DNA of 64,000 nt from Strix aluco (taxonomy: Eukaryota; Chordata; Aves; Strigiformes; Strigidae), in NCBI RefSeq assembly GCF_031877795.1, contig NC_133933.1, positions 28,794,029 to 28,858,028 on the forward strand, written 5' to 3'. Shown here in pieces: positions 40,080 to 52,430 of the stretch. The translations under genes were made by a program, and so were the position numbers. Positions within the stretch are counted from its first letter, which is position 1, and the number at the start of each line of letters is the position of its first letter. The notes under the pieces were generated by a model. It saw nothing but the letters and a program-made list of their open reading frames with translations, made no database searches and was not told the DNA's origin.

Positions 40080-40470
40080 CACTTGAAGCAGCACATTTCC
40101 AGGCAATCATGCTACTTTTAGTGTGTTAAAGTCAGTTGGCCTTTGGACAAATGCCTCGTCATAACACCACCCGAGGTGTGTGATAATCGCCAAGAAATGC
40201 TCTACCTGTCATGTCTTATTGCTTAAATATTTATGCTTATGACATTTGATTCCTACACTCTATATGTCATCAGAATGTTTCACTCACAGTAGATATGTCA
40301 TCACCCACCAGGAACAGCTGACACTAAGGATTAGAACACTTTCAAATTAAAAATCCCTAAACAAAGAAATGACATGCTAGTAATTGTCTAGGGTAGTATA
40401 AATCAAATATATGATGATATGAACTAATAGATTTATTACATTAAGCTGACCCAGCCATTTAATTTGATGA
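40080..40470. promoter_or_regulatory. Candidate regulatory element with T-box-like inverted half-sites
   Basis: This AT-rich, repeat-free segment holds ACACC (40164-40168) and GGTGT (40175-40179), an inverted pair of T-box half-sites with 6-bp spacing. It also has a CAGCTG E-box near 40315 and many TAATT-type homeodomain motifs near 40340-40460. The texture resembles vertebrate conserved non-coding elements, but conservation was not tested. Confidence 0.3.
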
Positions 40471-43177
40471 TTCCTGTGCCTTGCTTAACTCTGTGAGGAA
40501 AGCAGAAAAAGAATAGGACTTGTATTAATGGTACTTCTTATTTTGATGAAGGTCATGGTGTATTTCCTCTCAGTACCACCCTGTGGAGTCAATAAGGAAG
40601 AGTAGGTGTTCTGTGGCAGAAATTGCTAGAAAGAACCAAGTGTACAAAATGAAGTCCTCATGCCAAGTAGTTCCTGTCTAGAAAGATTGTTTAAAAATGT
40701 TCCCAGTGCTTCCAGTACAATGCTGGGTGATCTTCAGTAGGAGATCAGTTGCTAATAGCCAACAGATTTCCAGCTACTTCATACAGGGCAAAACCAAACT
40801 TCTCAGGTAGAGGAGCTGGTGCTCCTGCCCCTAGCCCACCTTTCCCTGCTGTGGGCCAGGCAGAGGAGACGCCCAACCCCCCGGCCTCCAACTGTGACCC
40901 GGGAGCAATCCTGCCTCCAGGTGATGTCTAGAAGCCCTCGGCTGCACAGAGACGGAGCAGAGGTGCTCATCTCTCAGCACCACTAGCAGCTGCTCTTGGT
41001 CTCTGCTGAGGCAACCATGGTGGGACAGGCACAGCCATTCCACAGCTTAGGTATGGATCCATGGGCTGCCAGCTGGATCACCCTAGTGCCAGATGTTTTT
41101 AATTGGATTTAAAAGCTGTAATGCTGATATTTCCTAATAAGCCACTGTATATGAATGCTGTTGCCCTTCACTGAATGGAGTCAAAGCTGGTCAGTTATGT
41201 GTTTGAAGGCAGGGCTACTGCTGGCATCAGGAGGCTCTCTTTAGACCAAGTGTCCATGAAAACTAAGGTCTCACCTCTCTCGTTAGTGTCACCAGGGTGT
41301 GCACTGTAGCTGCAACAACTAAGTCCCTGATTGTACCCAGACATATTTGTTTAGGGTCTTTTTCTCTCTAGCACCCATCAGTATTGAATCTAAATAATGA
41401 CATAGACACAAGTGGGACAAAGTGTAAGCTCATGCTACGTGTGAAAACACACAAATTGAAACACACACATGGATGAGTTGGAGTGAAGATGCATAATTTC
41501 CATTTTAACTGTACTCCCCTCCCATTTTTAGTCCAGTTAAAATAAAAATTATTAATCAAAACTTTAACTGCTAGTAAAAGACAAAACCAAATAGGTCTAG
41601 TATTTTGGTACTTGAAGAATGTTATAAGTTAATGGCTGTAGACCCATTTGTAGCATTCTTCAAGCAGAATTCCCCTCTCAGAGCTGTGTGGTGGAACTTG
41701 GCCTGAGACAATGTGCTCTGACTATGTATGTATAATGCCCTTTGATATTAACAGGGGAATCCAGAACATTGGATTTGCTCTATGGCCCTAAGTGAAGGAT
41801 TCTTCCTTTTGTGTCAGAGTAGCATGTATCAGCACTTTCACTCATGGATTCTGTACATCTCCCTCAAACCAGCCCAAATAAAGCAAGCACCATGTGATCT
41901 GTCCTGGCACTGGCTCAGCAGGGTGGCATTGAACAGCTATATATATCTGGCACAATGTGGCTTACACACTGCGTGTGGATTTGAACGTACTAGATGGCTC
42001 ACCCAGAGTGGCCCTGCACACCCACAAAAGACGGTCAGTTGTCCACAGCTACTAGCGACAGTGGGAGCAATTGCCTTCCATATCTGCCGCTGTGCACGTG
42101 TCACTCCCGCTTATAAAGTTATCAAATGTTATGCCCTTCTCTTTAATAAAGGGGTTATCTGAGGGGAGGGAGGGGACGTTGTTTTGGCTGGAATTTCACA
42201 AGGCACAGGTGGTACAACCAGCTGCAAGATCTTTAGTTCTTGTTGGCTGTACACCAGCTCTTGGTCTTTTCATAGTTCTTTCACTGGTAGTGAAGGAGGA
42301 GGAGTGGCAGGAAGGGACAGTGGGCCCTTGATGATGTTGTTCAGCATCAGCAGCTGTCTCAGGTTGGCATTAGGCTCTGGAACAGTTCCTCAGGAGGTGT
42401 TTATGCTGAACCGTTCCCTGGTGACACTGGACGCAATAGCAGAAATGGTAATGCAGCGAAATGTTTATTGAAAAGAATCCATGCAAAAGTCTGCCCCATC
42501 TCTGAATTTCCCCATGCAAACCCATCTTTTACTTTGTAAGCTGCCTAGGGTTGTACAACAAACAAATAAAAGATACCTCTCCATAGAAAAGGATAGAATC
42601 TTCCACCATTACTTTCCCTGACTGTTAGCTGTCAAAATGGACGCAGCACCCAAGCATATGCCTCTAATTAACCAATTATTTCTGAGTCTGCTGAGTGGAA
42701 ATTGCTGGAGATAAGGAGCCAGATCTTGGGTTTACACAAGATGGAGTGTTCCTGAGAGAAAAGAGGCAAAACCCAAATAGTGTCGGGGTGTGGAATTAGA
42801 AAGAAAGAAAACTTCCACAAGCAGGGAAAACAGTTTGGGGAGAAAAAGAGTTTGGGGGAGAACGAGGAGGAAGCAGGCAGGGCAGTTGCTTCTGCAGAAA
42901 GCTAGGGGTTTTCTGAATGGTACAAGAATTTTGTGGGGAGATAAGATTAAAAAGTTGAATGTAAACAACGTTGGGACTATTTTTTTCAGACTGCTATATT
43001 CTACCCTACTTCATCTCTCAAAAGGAGATCACAGAAGCTTGACTTTGATGGCAGAATATCTTGAGAAGTTGTTTGTATTGGAAACCCTGCTAGATTTCTC
43101 GCTCTGTTAGTGTGTATATGTGTATGCTCTCAGAGGGCTCCTTGGAAAAGTTTCTTTGAACTTCCATAACACTTTTT

Positions 43178-43830
43178 GATGATAGAAGTATGAATTGTAA
43201 GGGACCTCTGGAGGTCATCTAGTTCAGCCTCCTGCTCAGTGCACAGCTATTACTAACTGGCCAGATAATGTCAGCTCTGGTTTTTTTCTCAGTGAGTCTT
43301 GAAAGCCTCCATGAACAGAGATATCAGCTTCTGGGTAACCCGGTCCTGCATAGCTCCTCTAGTGCATAAGTTTTCCCTAATGTCTATTCTGAATCTCCTG
43401 AGGCACAGCTCATTTTTATTGCTCCTTGTTTTGCTGTCTGCCACTACCAAGAAGAGCAGCTTGGTTGTCTTTGTGACTTCCCTTCAAATATTGACTAGAG
43501 ACCTCCTTTCCCAGCCTCCTCTTCACCTTCTTAAATAAGTGCAGTTTCTTCAATCTTTCCTCGACATTCATGTGCTTTAGCCCTTGGTAGCCTTCTGCTG
43601 GGACCTCTCCAGTTTCTCAATATCCTCTTTGACTTCCAAGGTTTCAAAACCTGAGGTGGTATTCCAGATGTAACTGAATAGAGGGGGGTGAAAACTTCCC
43701 TTGCTCTGCTGGTTGTGCTCTTAACAGAGCACGGCATGGGCTTTGCTTTATTCTCCCTTGGAAAGGGGTAGATCTAACTGGACAGTGCTTTGACTTCTTG
43801 TCATGGACACACTGGAGAAGACCACCAGGT
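43178..43830 (-). mobile_element. 5'-truncated CR1 LINE, antisense
   Basis: On plus the block opens with a GGGACCTCTGGAGGTCATCT, AGTTCAGCCTCCTGCTC signature, the reverse complement of the CR1 3' region. It runs on through CTCCTCTTC, CTCTCCAGTTTCTC, TTCCAGATGTAACTGAATAG and TGCTCTGCTGG blocks, in the order of antisense CR1. The element is therefore on the minus strand with its 3' end near 43178, where a degenerate ATTCTATG-type terminal octamer can be seen. Divergence is high and no reverse transcriptase frame remains open. This is the strongest sauropsid marker in the window. Confidence 0.9.
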
Positions 43831-44629
43831 GCGAGACTCAGAACTAACAAAGAACGGATTTGGGAAACGCAGTTTAGATTATCTCATTCTGATTTTCTGA
43901 AGTGAAGGAGGTGTTTGGGTAAGTTGTCCCGTGGGCAAGCAAAATGCAAGTGCCCGCTAACAAAGTGAAACATGCCCAAGTCACCTCGAGACTTCAGAAG
44001 ATACTGCCCCAGTTTCACCTCAGTCAGCTTTCTTTTTTCTCCTCTTGTATGCATAGTGTGTTGTAGAAAGCAGTATAAGAGCATTTATTCAAATCCAGCA
44101 AAAATCAAGCTCCTCTTTTTCCACTAAAACAGGTTTAGATTTGTACCCTGCAAACTGATACAAAAAGCCTTCCTTCTCCACACAAGAAAAGCCCATCTCT
44201 GGAAACATTTAATATACAGAATGTGTGAATAAAAAGAGGGGATGTAACATTTGTGAGATCCAGAAGCTTGTGACAGCCATTCGGAGAACGAAGCACATGT
44301 ATTATGACAAAATCACAAACTGCTGGCTTGGCAGATACCCTGGGAACAGGCGGGGAAGGTGATAGCTGCTTGAAAGTCAGAGAAAGGATCAATATTGAAC
44401 AAATCAAAACAAATATGTGATAGGTTCTGAGAATGATATAAAAATTAAATACCAAGGAATTTGAGGCATGAGAATATCCAATTACTGGGCTAGTGCTAAA
44501 GTCACTGTCATACTGAGGAAAGGGAGAGGGCAGAATGAAATTACTGAAGGGGTAATAGCTGGTAGTAGTCTTAACGTTTATACAGACAGCCTGTCTCAAT
44601 ATACTTAGTGCAGGAAGATACTTACTACT

Positions 44630-44690
44630 GCTTGTATTTTATGGATGGAGAAGTTGAGGCACAGACCACAGGTCTCTTATTCCTCCTGAT
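44630..44690 (-). mobile_element. MIR-like SINE fragment, antisense
   Basis: ATTTTATGGATGGAGAAGTT followed by GAGGCACAGACC matches the antisense MIR signature (ATTTTACAGATGAGGAAACTGAGGCACAGAG). Only the core is recognisable. Confidence 0.5.
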
Positions 44691-45789
44691 CCTCCACTGG
44701 AGTTCACTGCCTGTTCCCCTTTCCCTTTGCTATCCATGCCTCTCCCAGCATTTCATTCTTGAGTGATTTAACCCTGGATTTTACTTTGTTTTTGGTGTTG
44801 CAGTGCCCAGCAAAGGAAATGGCCACTTAGTCGTAGAGGGACAAGCTTCTTTGTGGAGAGAATATTCAAACCTAAAGCAATGCAAGAGGAGTAAGGCCTC
44901 TGATACTGGTGGAAGGATGGGATTTTCCTGCTTAGCAGCACTTTCCATTTAGAAAACACCTTTTTACTGTGCATTTTTCTCCCAAATCTGCCTGCTTGCA
45001 TTAATTTTGTACATTCTCAGGTGTTTTCCCGTTTTTTTTAGATTTTGTTTCTCTTTCCCTTTAAATGAAAGCACTGAGATAGAAGGAGTCATTATCACAA
45101 GCTTAATGGTATATGGGCTTTGTGCTGGCTATCCACATGGAGGGAATTTCACCCTAGAAAGTTTTCCACTGGAGACAGGCTAAGCTTCCAGGGAAGAAAT
45201 TCCTGGAGCAAGCAGCCTCTTGTTTCCTTGTTCTGAAGTCAGTTCAGGACACTGAAGGCGATACCTGTGGCAGTATTTGTTAGCATTTCTTATTTGTCTC
45301 ATAACTGTGTTTAGTGAGCTAGCTGCCATGTAGCCATAGATAAAGAGAGCACTGCTGTTCCAGGGAGTCTCAAATTGCAACCCCATACCTACATCTCCTG
45401 TCACCTTTCAATGCTGTGACTTATTTACATGAGAAATGTGTGACCATAAGACTGAGATTTTAGAAAATATTGTCTGTAATAAAGAAATGAATCCCATATC
45501 TTTCCGAACTTTCTTCACCTACATTTTTCTTCTTCTTCATTTTTTGTCTCAGAAACAAGACATGCTGAATGGTATATGCTGATTTATGTTCCTTTAATAC
45601 AAGAAATACCAGCCAACCTAGCAGAATGTATGGATTTTCTTTTATCCTTAACTGAGCACATAATATGTTAGCAAAATGAACATATACCATCCCCAACCTA
45701 CTGAATTTCTCTCATATTTTTCAAATAACTTTACCTCTCTCTTTCTGTAGTTCACTGAAATAACATCTTGCCTTAGCTTATTTGTAAGG

Positions 45790-45965
45790 CTATCCGTGCT
45801 ATCATATTATTGCAAATTCTACAGATAAAGATGAGGAGAAAGTGAAGGAATTGAAGGAATGGATGCAAGAGTAATGTTTATGAAGTGCACCGAGATAGCT
45901 TTCGATGGAAGATGCTGTAAAAGCGCAAAGCTCCATTATTATTGTTATTATTACTTTATTATAGG
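45790..45965 (+). mobile_element. MIR/CORE-SINE-like element with (ATT)n tail
   Basis: The 3' half reads in order: ATGAAGTGC, GAGATAGCTTTCGATGG, a GCTGTAAAAGCGCAAAG block, then an ATT-rich tail (45934-45960). This order (GTGCTTTGAGAT, GGATGAAA, GCTATAGAAGTGCAAAG, then ATT repeats) is the standard 3' end of ancient sauropsid MIR-type SINEs. The 5' end is too degraded to place exactly. Confidence 0.7.
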
Positions 45966-48557
45966 TGGTTACCACACAGATCTATGACTGGATGAATTAA
46001 ACTCAAATAAAAGCAAGGACTCATTTCAGCTATTCCTTACTTAATCCTATAAACAGTCAATTGATATCTTAATATATATTGCTGCTGCTCCTGGCCAGGA
46101 AGTCACGGGAGGAGATAAGGTATTATTGGTTTTATCTGCTGTATGTCTTACATAGAGGGCAAATCCAGTTTCTCATTTGTGTGGAAAAATCTTGGCATTT
46201 AACTGGGGTCCTCTGATCTTGAAGCTTGAATTTTGTGTTGGAATGCATCAATATATGGAAATTTGGGACTCGGATATAGAAAAAAAGTGGCTCTAGCTTA
46301 ACTCTAAGTAGGCAGGGAATTGCCCTTTGTTTTCAAGTGGAATCTACTTAAGTATTTTTCCAGGTGGGGAAAACAGTCTCTGACTAATATGGACCTTGTT
46401 TCTGTGCTAAACTGGTGTATGAGGTAGCTCTGATTGCTGCAGATCTTGGAGGCAGGTACATGAGCAGCAGGCTTAACCTGCTGCTACCATAAGCAGACTG
46501 AAACCTCACTTGATAGAAATTGATATAACACTACTAATGTCATAGTCTTTTCTGCTGACCCTAGTCTTTCAGTCCAGAGCACCAAAAATATCCCAAGCCA
46601 TACCCCAACACCTCCAACAGTAGTGAGATAAACCCCACAACTGACAGCACTGCAAGTCACATCAGCTGAGGGTCTGATTTAAAAGTATTAGAAGACCTGT
46701 GGATATCTGCTAAATGGTATGAACATAGTCTAATTTGTCTTTCTCCAGGCAGCTGGAGTGTTATAAGTATCACCACCTTTTACCCTCTCTAGAGCTGGTA
46801 ACAACTGTTCACCCAGGGACTCCCTGTTTCTTTACTTGCAGAAAACCCTCTAGATTTGTAAACCTCTAGAAGTGTTCCTCGATGCAATCCTTTGGACTTA
46901 GGCCTATTTCTCCTGCCTATTTTCCTCCTTAGGCCTATTTTTCTACTGCTGCACTGCACTGGTGTAAATTTGCTTTTAGTCTGGATTTACATGCCTGTGC
47001 CTTGCAGGGATGGAGGGCTACATCCTCAGAGGAAAGCAGCTGAGAGCATCTCAGTACAGCCTTCTGCAGTTAACAAAACCAAGTGGTTGTTAAATAGTAA
47101 AAGAATCAATAAGGGGAGAGCAATGCTTCAGGACTGGGGTTTTTTTATGTTTGAAAATGAATTTTAGTTAATTAAAAGTGAAGAGAAAACCAAATAAACC
47201 AGAAAAAGTCTTGCCAATTTAGCAAGCGTTTCTCACCTTGGAGGAGAGCAGGTCTTCCTGCTCAGCCGGCTGAGGTCTCTGCCCCACGTCTCAGAGAGCC
47301 AGTCTGTGGTGCCTACTGAATCTCTCTCTCCTCCTCTTCTTCCTCTTTGCCCTGCATCACCCCAGGGCCTGAGTTCTGCTGGGTCCAGCAAGGACTAGCA
47401 GGAGGAGGCACCCCTCCTTCTGTTGTCAAGCAGAAGATGTTTGGGACTGCAATCCTGTGTTCTCCTGTGCCTGCTGTGGGATGGTGCAGGTTTTGGGGGT
47501 GTTGAAGGGGGAAGTTTGGGCCCTTCTTCATGGTTCAGACAGTGGAGTTTATGGGGTCCTGCAGGAACCTGAAAGGTTGATCCCAAAGGCTGGGGGAGGA
47601 GTCCAGAGTTTGCTTCTGTGCTTTGCAGGAGTTTCTCCAGCTGAGTCAACCAATTTTGTGTTTTCTTGCAGAATTCGACTGCTGACTGGACCTTTATTAG
47701 CATGTTAAGGCATTTATGACGCAGAACAAAAGCCTGGGATGGAGGCCAGTAGGTGTACCCCTGAATATCATATGCCTGACTGTGGGTAAGTTGTACCAGA
47801 TCAGAACACTGCCCTCTTCTCTCCTTGAGCCCTCTATGCGTTGCTTACATTTTGGGGTGTATAAAAATATCCGTACCCTAACTTCTTTTCACATCCCTTT
47901 CAAAACAAACCCATTTGAATCAGACCATTGCAACAACAAAACCCAACTAGGAGCAACAGAAAAAAAAGCACCACCACCCCCCACCTCCAAACCATTATCT
48001 TTTGCCATCAACTAAAAACCAGCAGCTTCACTTGATTTCATTTTTGGTAATAACAACAACAGAAATTTGCATCTGGGCCGACAATGTGTATAGTGAGTGT
48101 TAGCCCAGTGTGATTTCAAATTGGCAAGTTATAGCAAGCCTCTGGAAAACCAGGATTTACAAGGGAAATGCTGACAAACCCTTAACTACAGTGGCACTTG
48201 CTCTATACTATGTAAGACATAAAATAGTGAAATGGAACATAAGTCTCTCCTAATTATTGATAATATTTGGGGGCTGCCTTGTGCTAAAACACTCATCTTC
48301 ATCTTTCATTTCAGATAATTTTTTGCTCACTCAAAGCAAATTTTGTTCTAAGCCACCTATCTTTAAAAAAATGCTGGTAATCACTGTCAAAAAAGCAGCA
48401 TACTGCATGTGATTTTTGGGACGGCTATGTATAATAAGAAGAATTTCAAGGCTGTGTGGACTTGCATGACACCATATTATTGCATGAGCAAAAAACCAAT
48501 ACTGAATGGTAATAACCATTTGTCAGAGGCGGCACGGAGGATTATATTATAACCCTT

Positions 48558-48586
48558 TGTGTGTGTGTGTGTGTGTGTTTGTGTGT
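48558..48586. repeat. (GT)n microsatellite
   Basis: About 13 GT units with one TTT interruption. Confidence 0.95.
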
Positions 48587-51339
48587 ATCCTATATAAAGC
48601 AATCAGACACCTTCCAATTTCCAAACACCTGATAATGTTAAAGTTTATTTTATCACAGCCAAGGTTATATTTTCTTTCAACTTCATCGTGACCCTTGGAG
48701 GAAGAGGAATAATGGATCGGGAACCTATTATAGCTATTCTGTGTTAAACAGCCAAGTAAAGGGCAAATATAGTTCTGTAGTGGAATCAATCACTGAACCC
48801 ATCAGTGAGAATGACCCTCCTGGCCCCCACCTTCTTCCCTGTGCCTAAGAATTTGCCATATTCAATCTTTAGGCTCTGAACCCAAATGCCCTTTGAAAGT
48901 GAATTTATGATCACTTCATCACACTGTCTATTAGCTCACTTTCTAACAAATAGGATTGAGAAATATATGGCAGGATGTGCAACGGCACATTTCCAACTAA
49001 TGGTTAAAATGTCAGGGCGATAATGTACAAGTGCGTCTGCCCTCAAACACAAAATCAAACGCAGCTTTACAAGGGCTGTCGCCATTCCACTTTAGTTAAA
49101 GACTTGCAAGCTTCCTTCTTCCCCTTTGCAGGGCTGCAGTTTGGAAGCTGCTGCATCTCATCAGGGCTCGGTTTGCCAGTGCTGTACTGTACTTCATTAG
49201 GCAGCTCTATTTAATGGTTTCAACAAAAGCCATCATTTTAGCCCAACTGCCTTGACTAAATTAAAATTTCCAATCTCTGTTTTAGTGTTCTGCAACTGAT
49301 GTATACATAAGCAAAACTGGTCAACATCTGCCAGGGGGTTGGCCAAAAGTTCTGTAAAGATGTACTTCACATTTCTGAAGCATGTGCAAAGTAACAACGT
49401 ACTTATCCTCCTGAGGGCTCTCATGATTTTACTTCACCATTTGTTCAGACACACTTTAGCAGCATATAAGCCATACAGTTGATTCTCCCCTTGGTTGCAG
49501 TTTTATCTGTAGTGTCATTTTGAGTAATTGGGGTATGGTAGCTGATCAACTTTCAGGTTTCTCATTGGCAGAAAGGGACTGTATTGGCACCAAGAAAGAA
49601 TATGATGGGTCCTCTCGGTGCCTGAGCAAGTGTCCCTCTTTTGCACTTGGCTACCCAAGGCCATTAGAAAATAAGCTTAATAAAGCAACTCAGTGTATAC
49701 ATCTTAACTATTCCCAGCCAAGGGGATGCAGCTATAGAAGAAATATTTTAAACCAATATGAAAGATGGTAAATGTACATATTTAGTCAGTGATCTGTGAA
49801 AGTTTTTGAATTAGTTTTTAAAGCTTTGTTAAGACCAGAACGCACAGATGTTGAAAACAAGTTCAGATGTAGCGACAGATGGTATTTGATTATGAAGCAG
49901 ACTGTTCATATAATACAAAGATGCTGCTTCTGCCATACACAAGTAACTGCAGAGAGTGCAGTAGAAATTTTGGAAGGCAGAGCAGTTCAAGAGGTTCTTT
50001 GTGCAGCAATAACTTTCACGTTTTTCCAGCAGTGCTAGAATTGGGATAATTTTCTTTCTTTTGCAGTCAACACCCTCACTGCCCCCCCTCACCCCCACCC
50101 CCCTGCCATTTTCTCCCCTGTTGTATAGCTATCTTGCACTTTTTTGAGCCTCTTTTCAGGTCATTTGAAATCAGATTAAGGATGAACACACTTCATTTAT
50201 ATTTACGGAAGAACAAAGTTCCTTCAGGTTAATAATAACAATAATAGTTATTATATATTACTGATAAAATCTATAAAAAAAAAAAAAAAGGACGAGTACC
50301 ATGTTTTGGACAAATCCTGAATTTTGCAAGTGATACAACACTATATCCAGACTCACAGGGCAGTTGTACAGGTCTTTCTCTGGGGATGTCGTATGTGTCT
50401 ATTTTGCTGGGGTTGCTGCCACGTTTACCTCATCAAAACCACAGTCACCCCCTTTCTACTTCCCTCCTCCAAAGAGACATGAGAATGGTGCTGGAATTTG
50501 GAAGTACCAGGAGGGAGCTGGACAAAGGGGAGGGGTGCCTGCCGCTGGGCACCGGCTTCACCCCACTGCTGAGAAAGTTTCCAGCTGCAGTGGGGAGTCC
50601 AGACCCCTGCTGCCACTGCCATCCTCCGGCACCCCCCAGCCCCCACTTGGCCCACAGGCTGCAGACCCCAGTACCTTTGTCTAGAGTGAGGAGCAGCTTA
50701 TGTGGCCTCAGGCAGTGCCCATCTGCCAGGCCCTTTGCACAGGGTCATTCCTGGCGGAGCCGGGTTTGCCCCCTTGCCCCACCATGGCACCCCCTGACCT
50801 GCTCTTTTCCCAGCACAGCCCCGGCTGCCCTGAACCAGCTGTGGCCCTGGTGAAGGTCTGCTGAATACTCTGGAAATTTCTGGAAGGGCAGAAACACCAT
50901 TTAAGTAGCAGGCCCTTCCTGATGGTGTGCACCAGCACCGAGGAGGGAGCGACTTGGGTTGTGGGCAGGAGGAAATCCTTGCCATGGGTGGACTTTTCCA
51001 ATTTCTCTGTGGTTCCCCACATTCTGCGAAAGCAAATGGCCAGGTAAACAGTATTTTAACATATCAAATCTGGTCACTTGCAAGGATGCAAAAGGATGCC
51101 AGAAAGCAAGGTTTCTGCTAGGAAATAAAACAGGAATGGAAGCAGCATGTCTATTTTGCAATACAAACCGGGGGCTTTTCGAGGGCTGCACAGGAAGCCG
51201 TTGCTGGGGCTGTTAACGAGTAACGGTGAGTGTTAATGAGTAACGCAGAAGGCTGGCAGCAGTCTGGCACCTGGGCCGAGGAGGGCTGGAGGAGCGGGTG
51301 CTCTTCCTGCCTCTGCAGTGAGCAGGTGGGGATCTTGGG

Positions 51340-51440
51340 GAGGAGGTGCCGCTGTCCCGCACCTCTGTTTCACTACCTATAAAATGGGGGCACGCAGCCA
51401 GTGGCGTGAAAAGTTTGAGCTCAGCCTTTTGAAAGCGCTC
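51340..51440 (+). mobile_element. MIR-like SINE fragment
   Basis: The stretch with CACCTCTG, TTTCACTACC and TATAAAATGGGGG reproduces the order of the MIR core region (CACCTCT, CAGTTTCC, GTAAAATGGGG). It is followed by an AAAGCGCT-like block, as in MIR 3' halves. It is heavily diverged. Confidence 0.5.
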
Positions 51441-52408
51441 AAGGTTTTTCCCTCTGGCACTCAGTGTGTGGTGGAGCTCCTCACCTGATGTCTAGGTTTC
51501 ACCAAAAGTTGGAAAGTCATAACGCATAGGTTCGTGTAAGAAAGCAGTGAATTTCTTTTTATATTCTGCTGCTTCTAAACAAGCACATTTTGTTAGGAAA
51601 GATTTGAAATACACCCCTTGACCTGAGCGTCCTTCTACTTCCAGGCTGTTTGCAATGTAAGGTGAGCTCAGGGTGCACATTTTTCAAATAAGCCTTTAAA
51701 GCAGTGTAAACCTCAGCCTCGTGGGCTGTTTGAGATCTACCCCTAACTGTTCTGCAGCTTGCTTAAGTATGCCAACTATTGCTGTGCATGGGGGCGTGCA
51801 AGTCTCCAGTCTGAATGGCCGATGTCCAGCCCAAGTCAGGCAGCCATACAGACCCTGGGATGGATGTGTTATCAGACCCTTGGGTTGATTACTGAGAAAT
51901 TGTAAAAATAATATAAAAAAAAAAAAAAATCTGAAGTGCCTCCACTTCAGAGAAATCTGGGCTGACTGGAGCATCATCTCTTCCTTTAAAAGCTCTGACC
52001 AAATTATTGAGCTGATAAGCGATTCCCCTTGGTTTTACATGTGCTGGCATGAATTATCCTTGAGTGCTGCATATTAGGGTTGTTTTGTACTAAAAGGTGT
52101 TAAACACTTGTAATAAATATTTTTCCTTATTTCCCCTAGGACACAGTTCCATCTCTGGTTGGTGAAGCATAAAAAAGAGCTGTCATGCCCAGTTTTAATA
52201 GGCAATAGGATTTCAAGCCCCCAGAGTTGTTTCACAGTCTGGCAGTGGCCATAATGAAACTGGCCACTGTTGCCACAAGACTTTTTCCTCTCATGCGTTC
52301 TCCCCTGTTACCTCCCACAGCTGCTTGACTGGCAGGTCTCTTGCAAACTGCAAACATATTTACATTGGAGCCGGTAGTATTTCTTTAGCTATCAGTGCCA
52401 TCTTTCTC

Positions 52409-52430
52409 TTTTTTTTTTTTTTTTTTTTTT
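52409..52430. repeat. (T)22 homopolymer
   Basis: 22 consecutive T on plus, preceded by a pyrimidine run. Confidence 0.95.

Larger units (their letters stand above)
33170..43177. other. Intergenic block, AT-rich with candidate enhancers
   Basis: No supported gene. It contains an old SINE-like relic near 34260, T-rich runs near 34801 and 36300, and two AT-rich segments with clustered factor motifs (37690-38140 and 40080-40470). Open frames of at most about 150 codons are overlapping and unrecognisable. Confidence 0.7.

Noticed and set aside
50386..50853. 155-codon plus-strand open frame
   Set aside because: GC-richer patch with four other overlapping frames on both strands; no recognisable domain.
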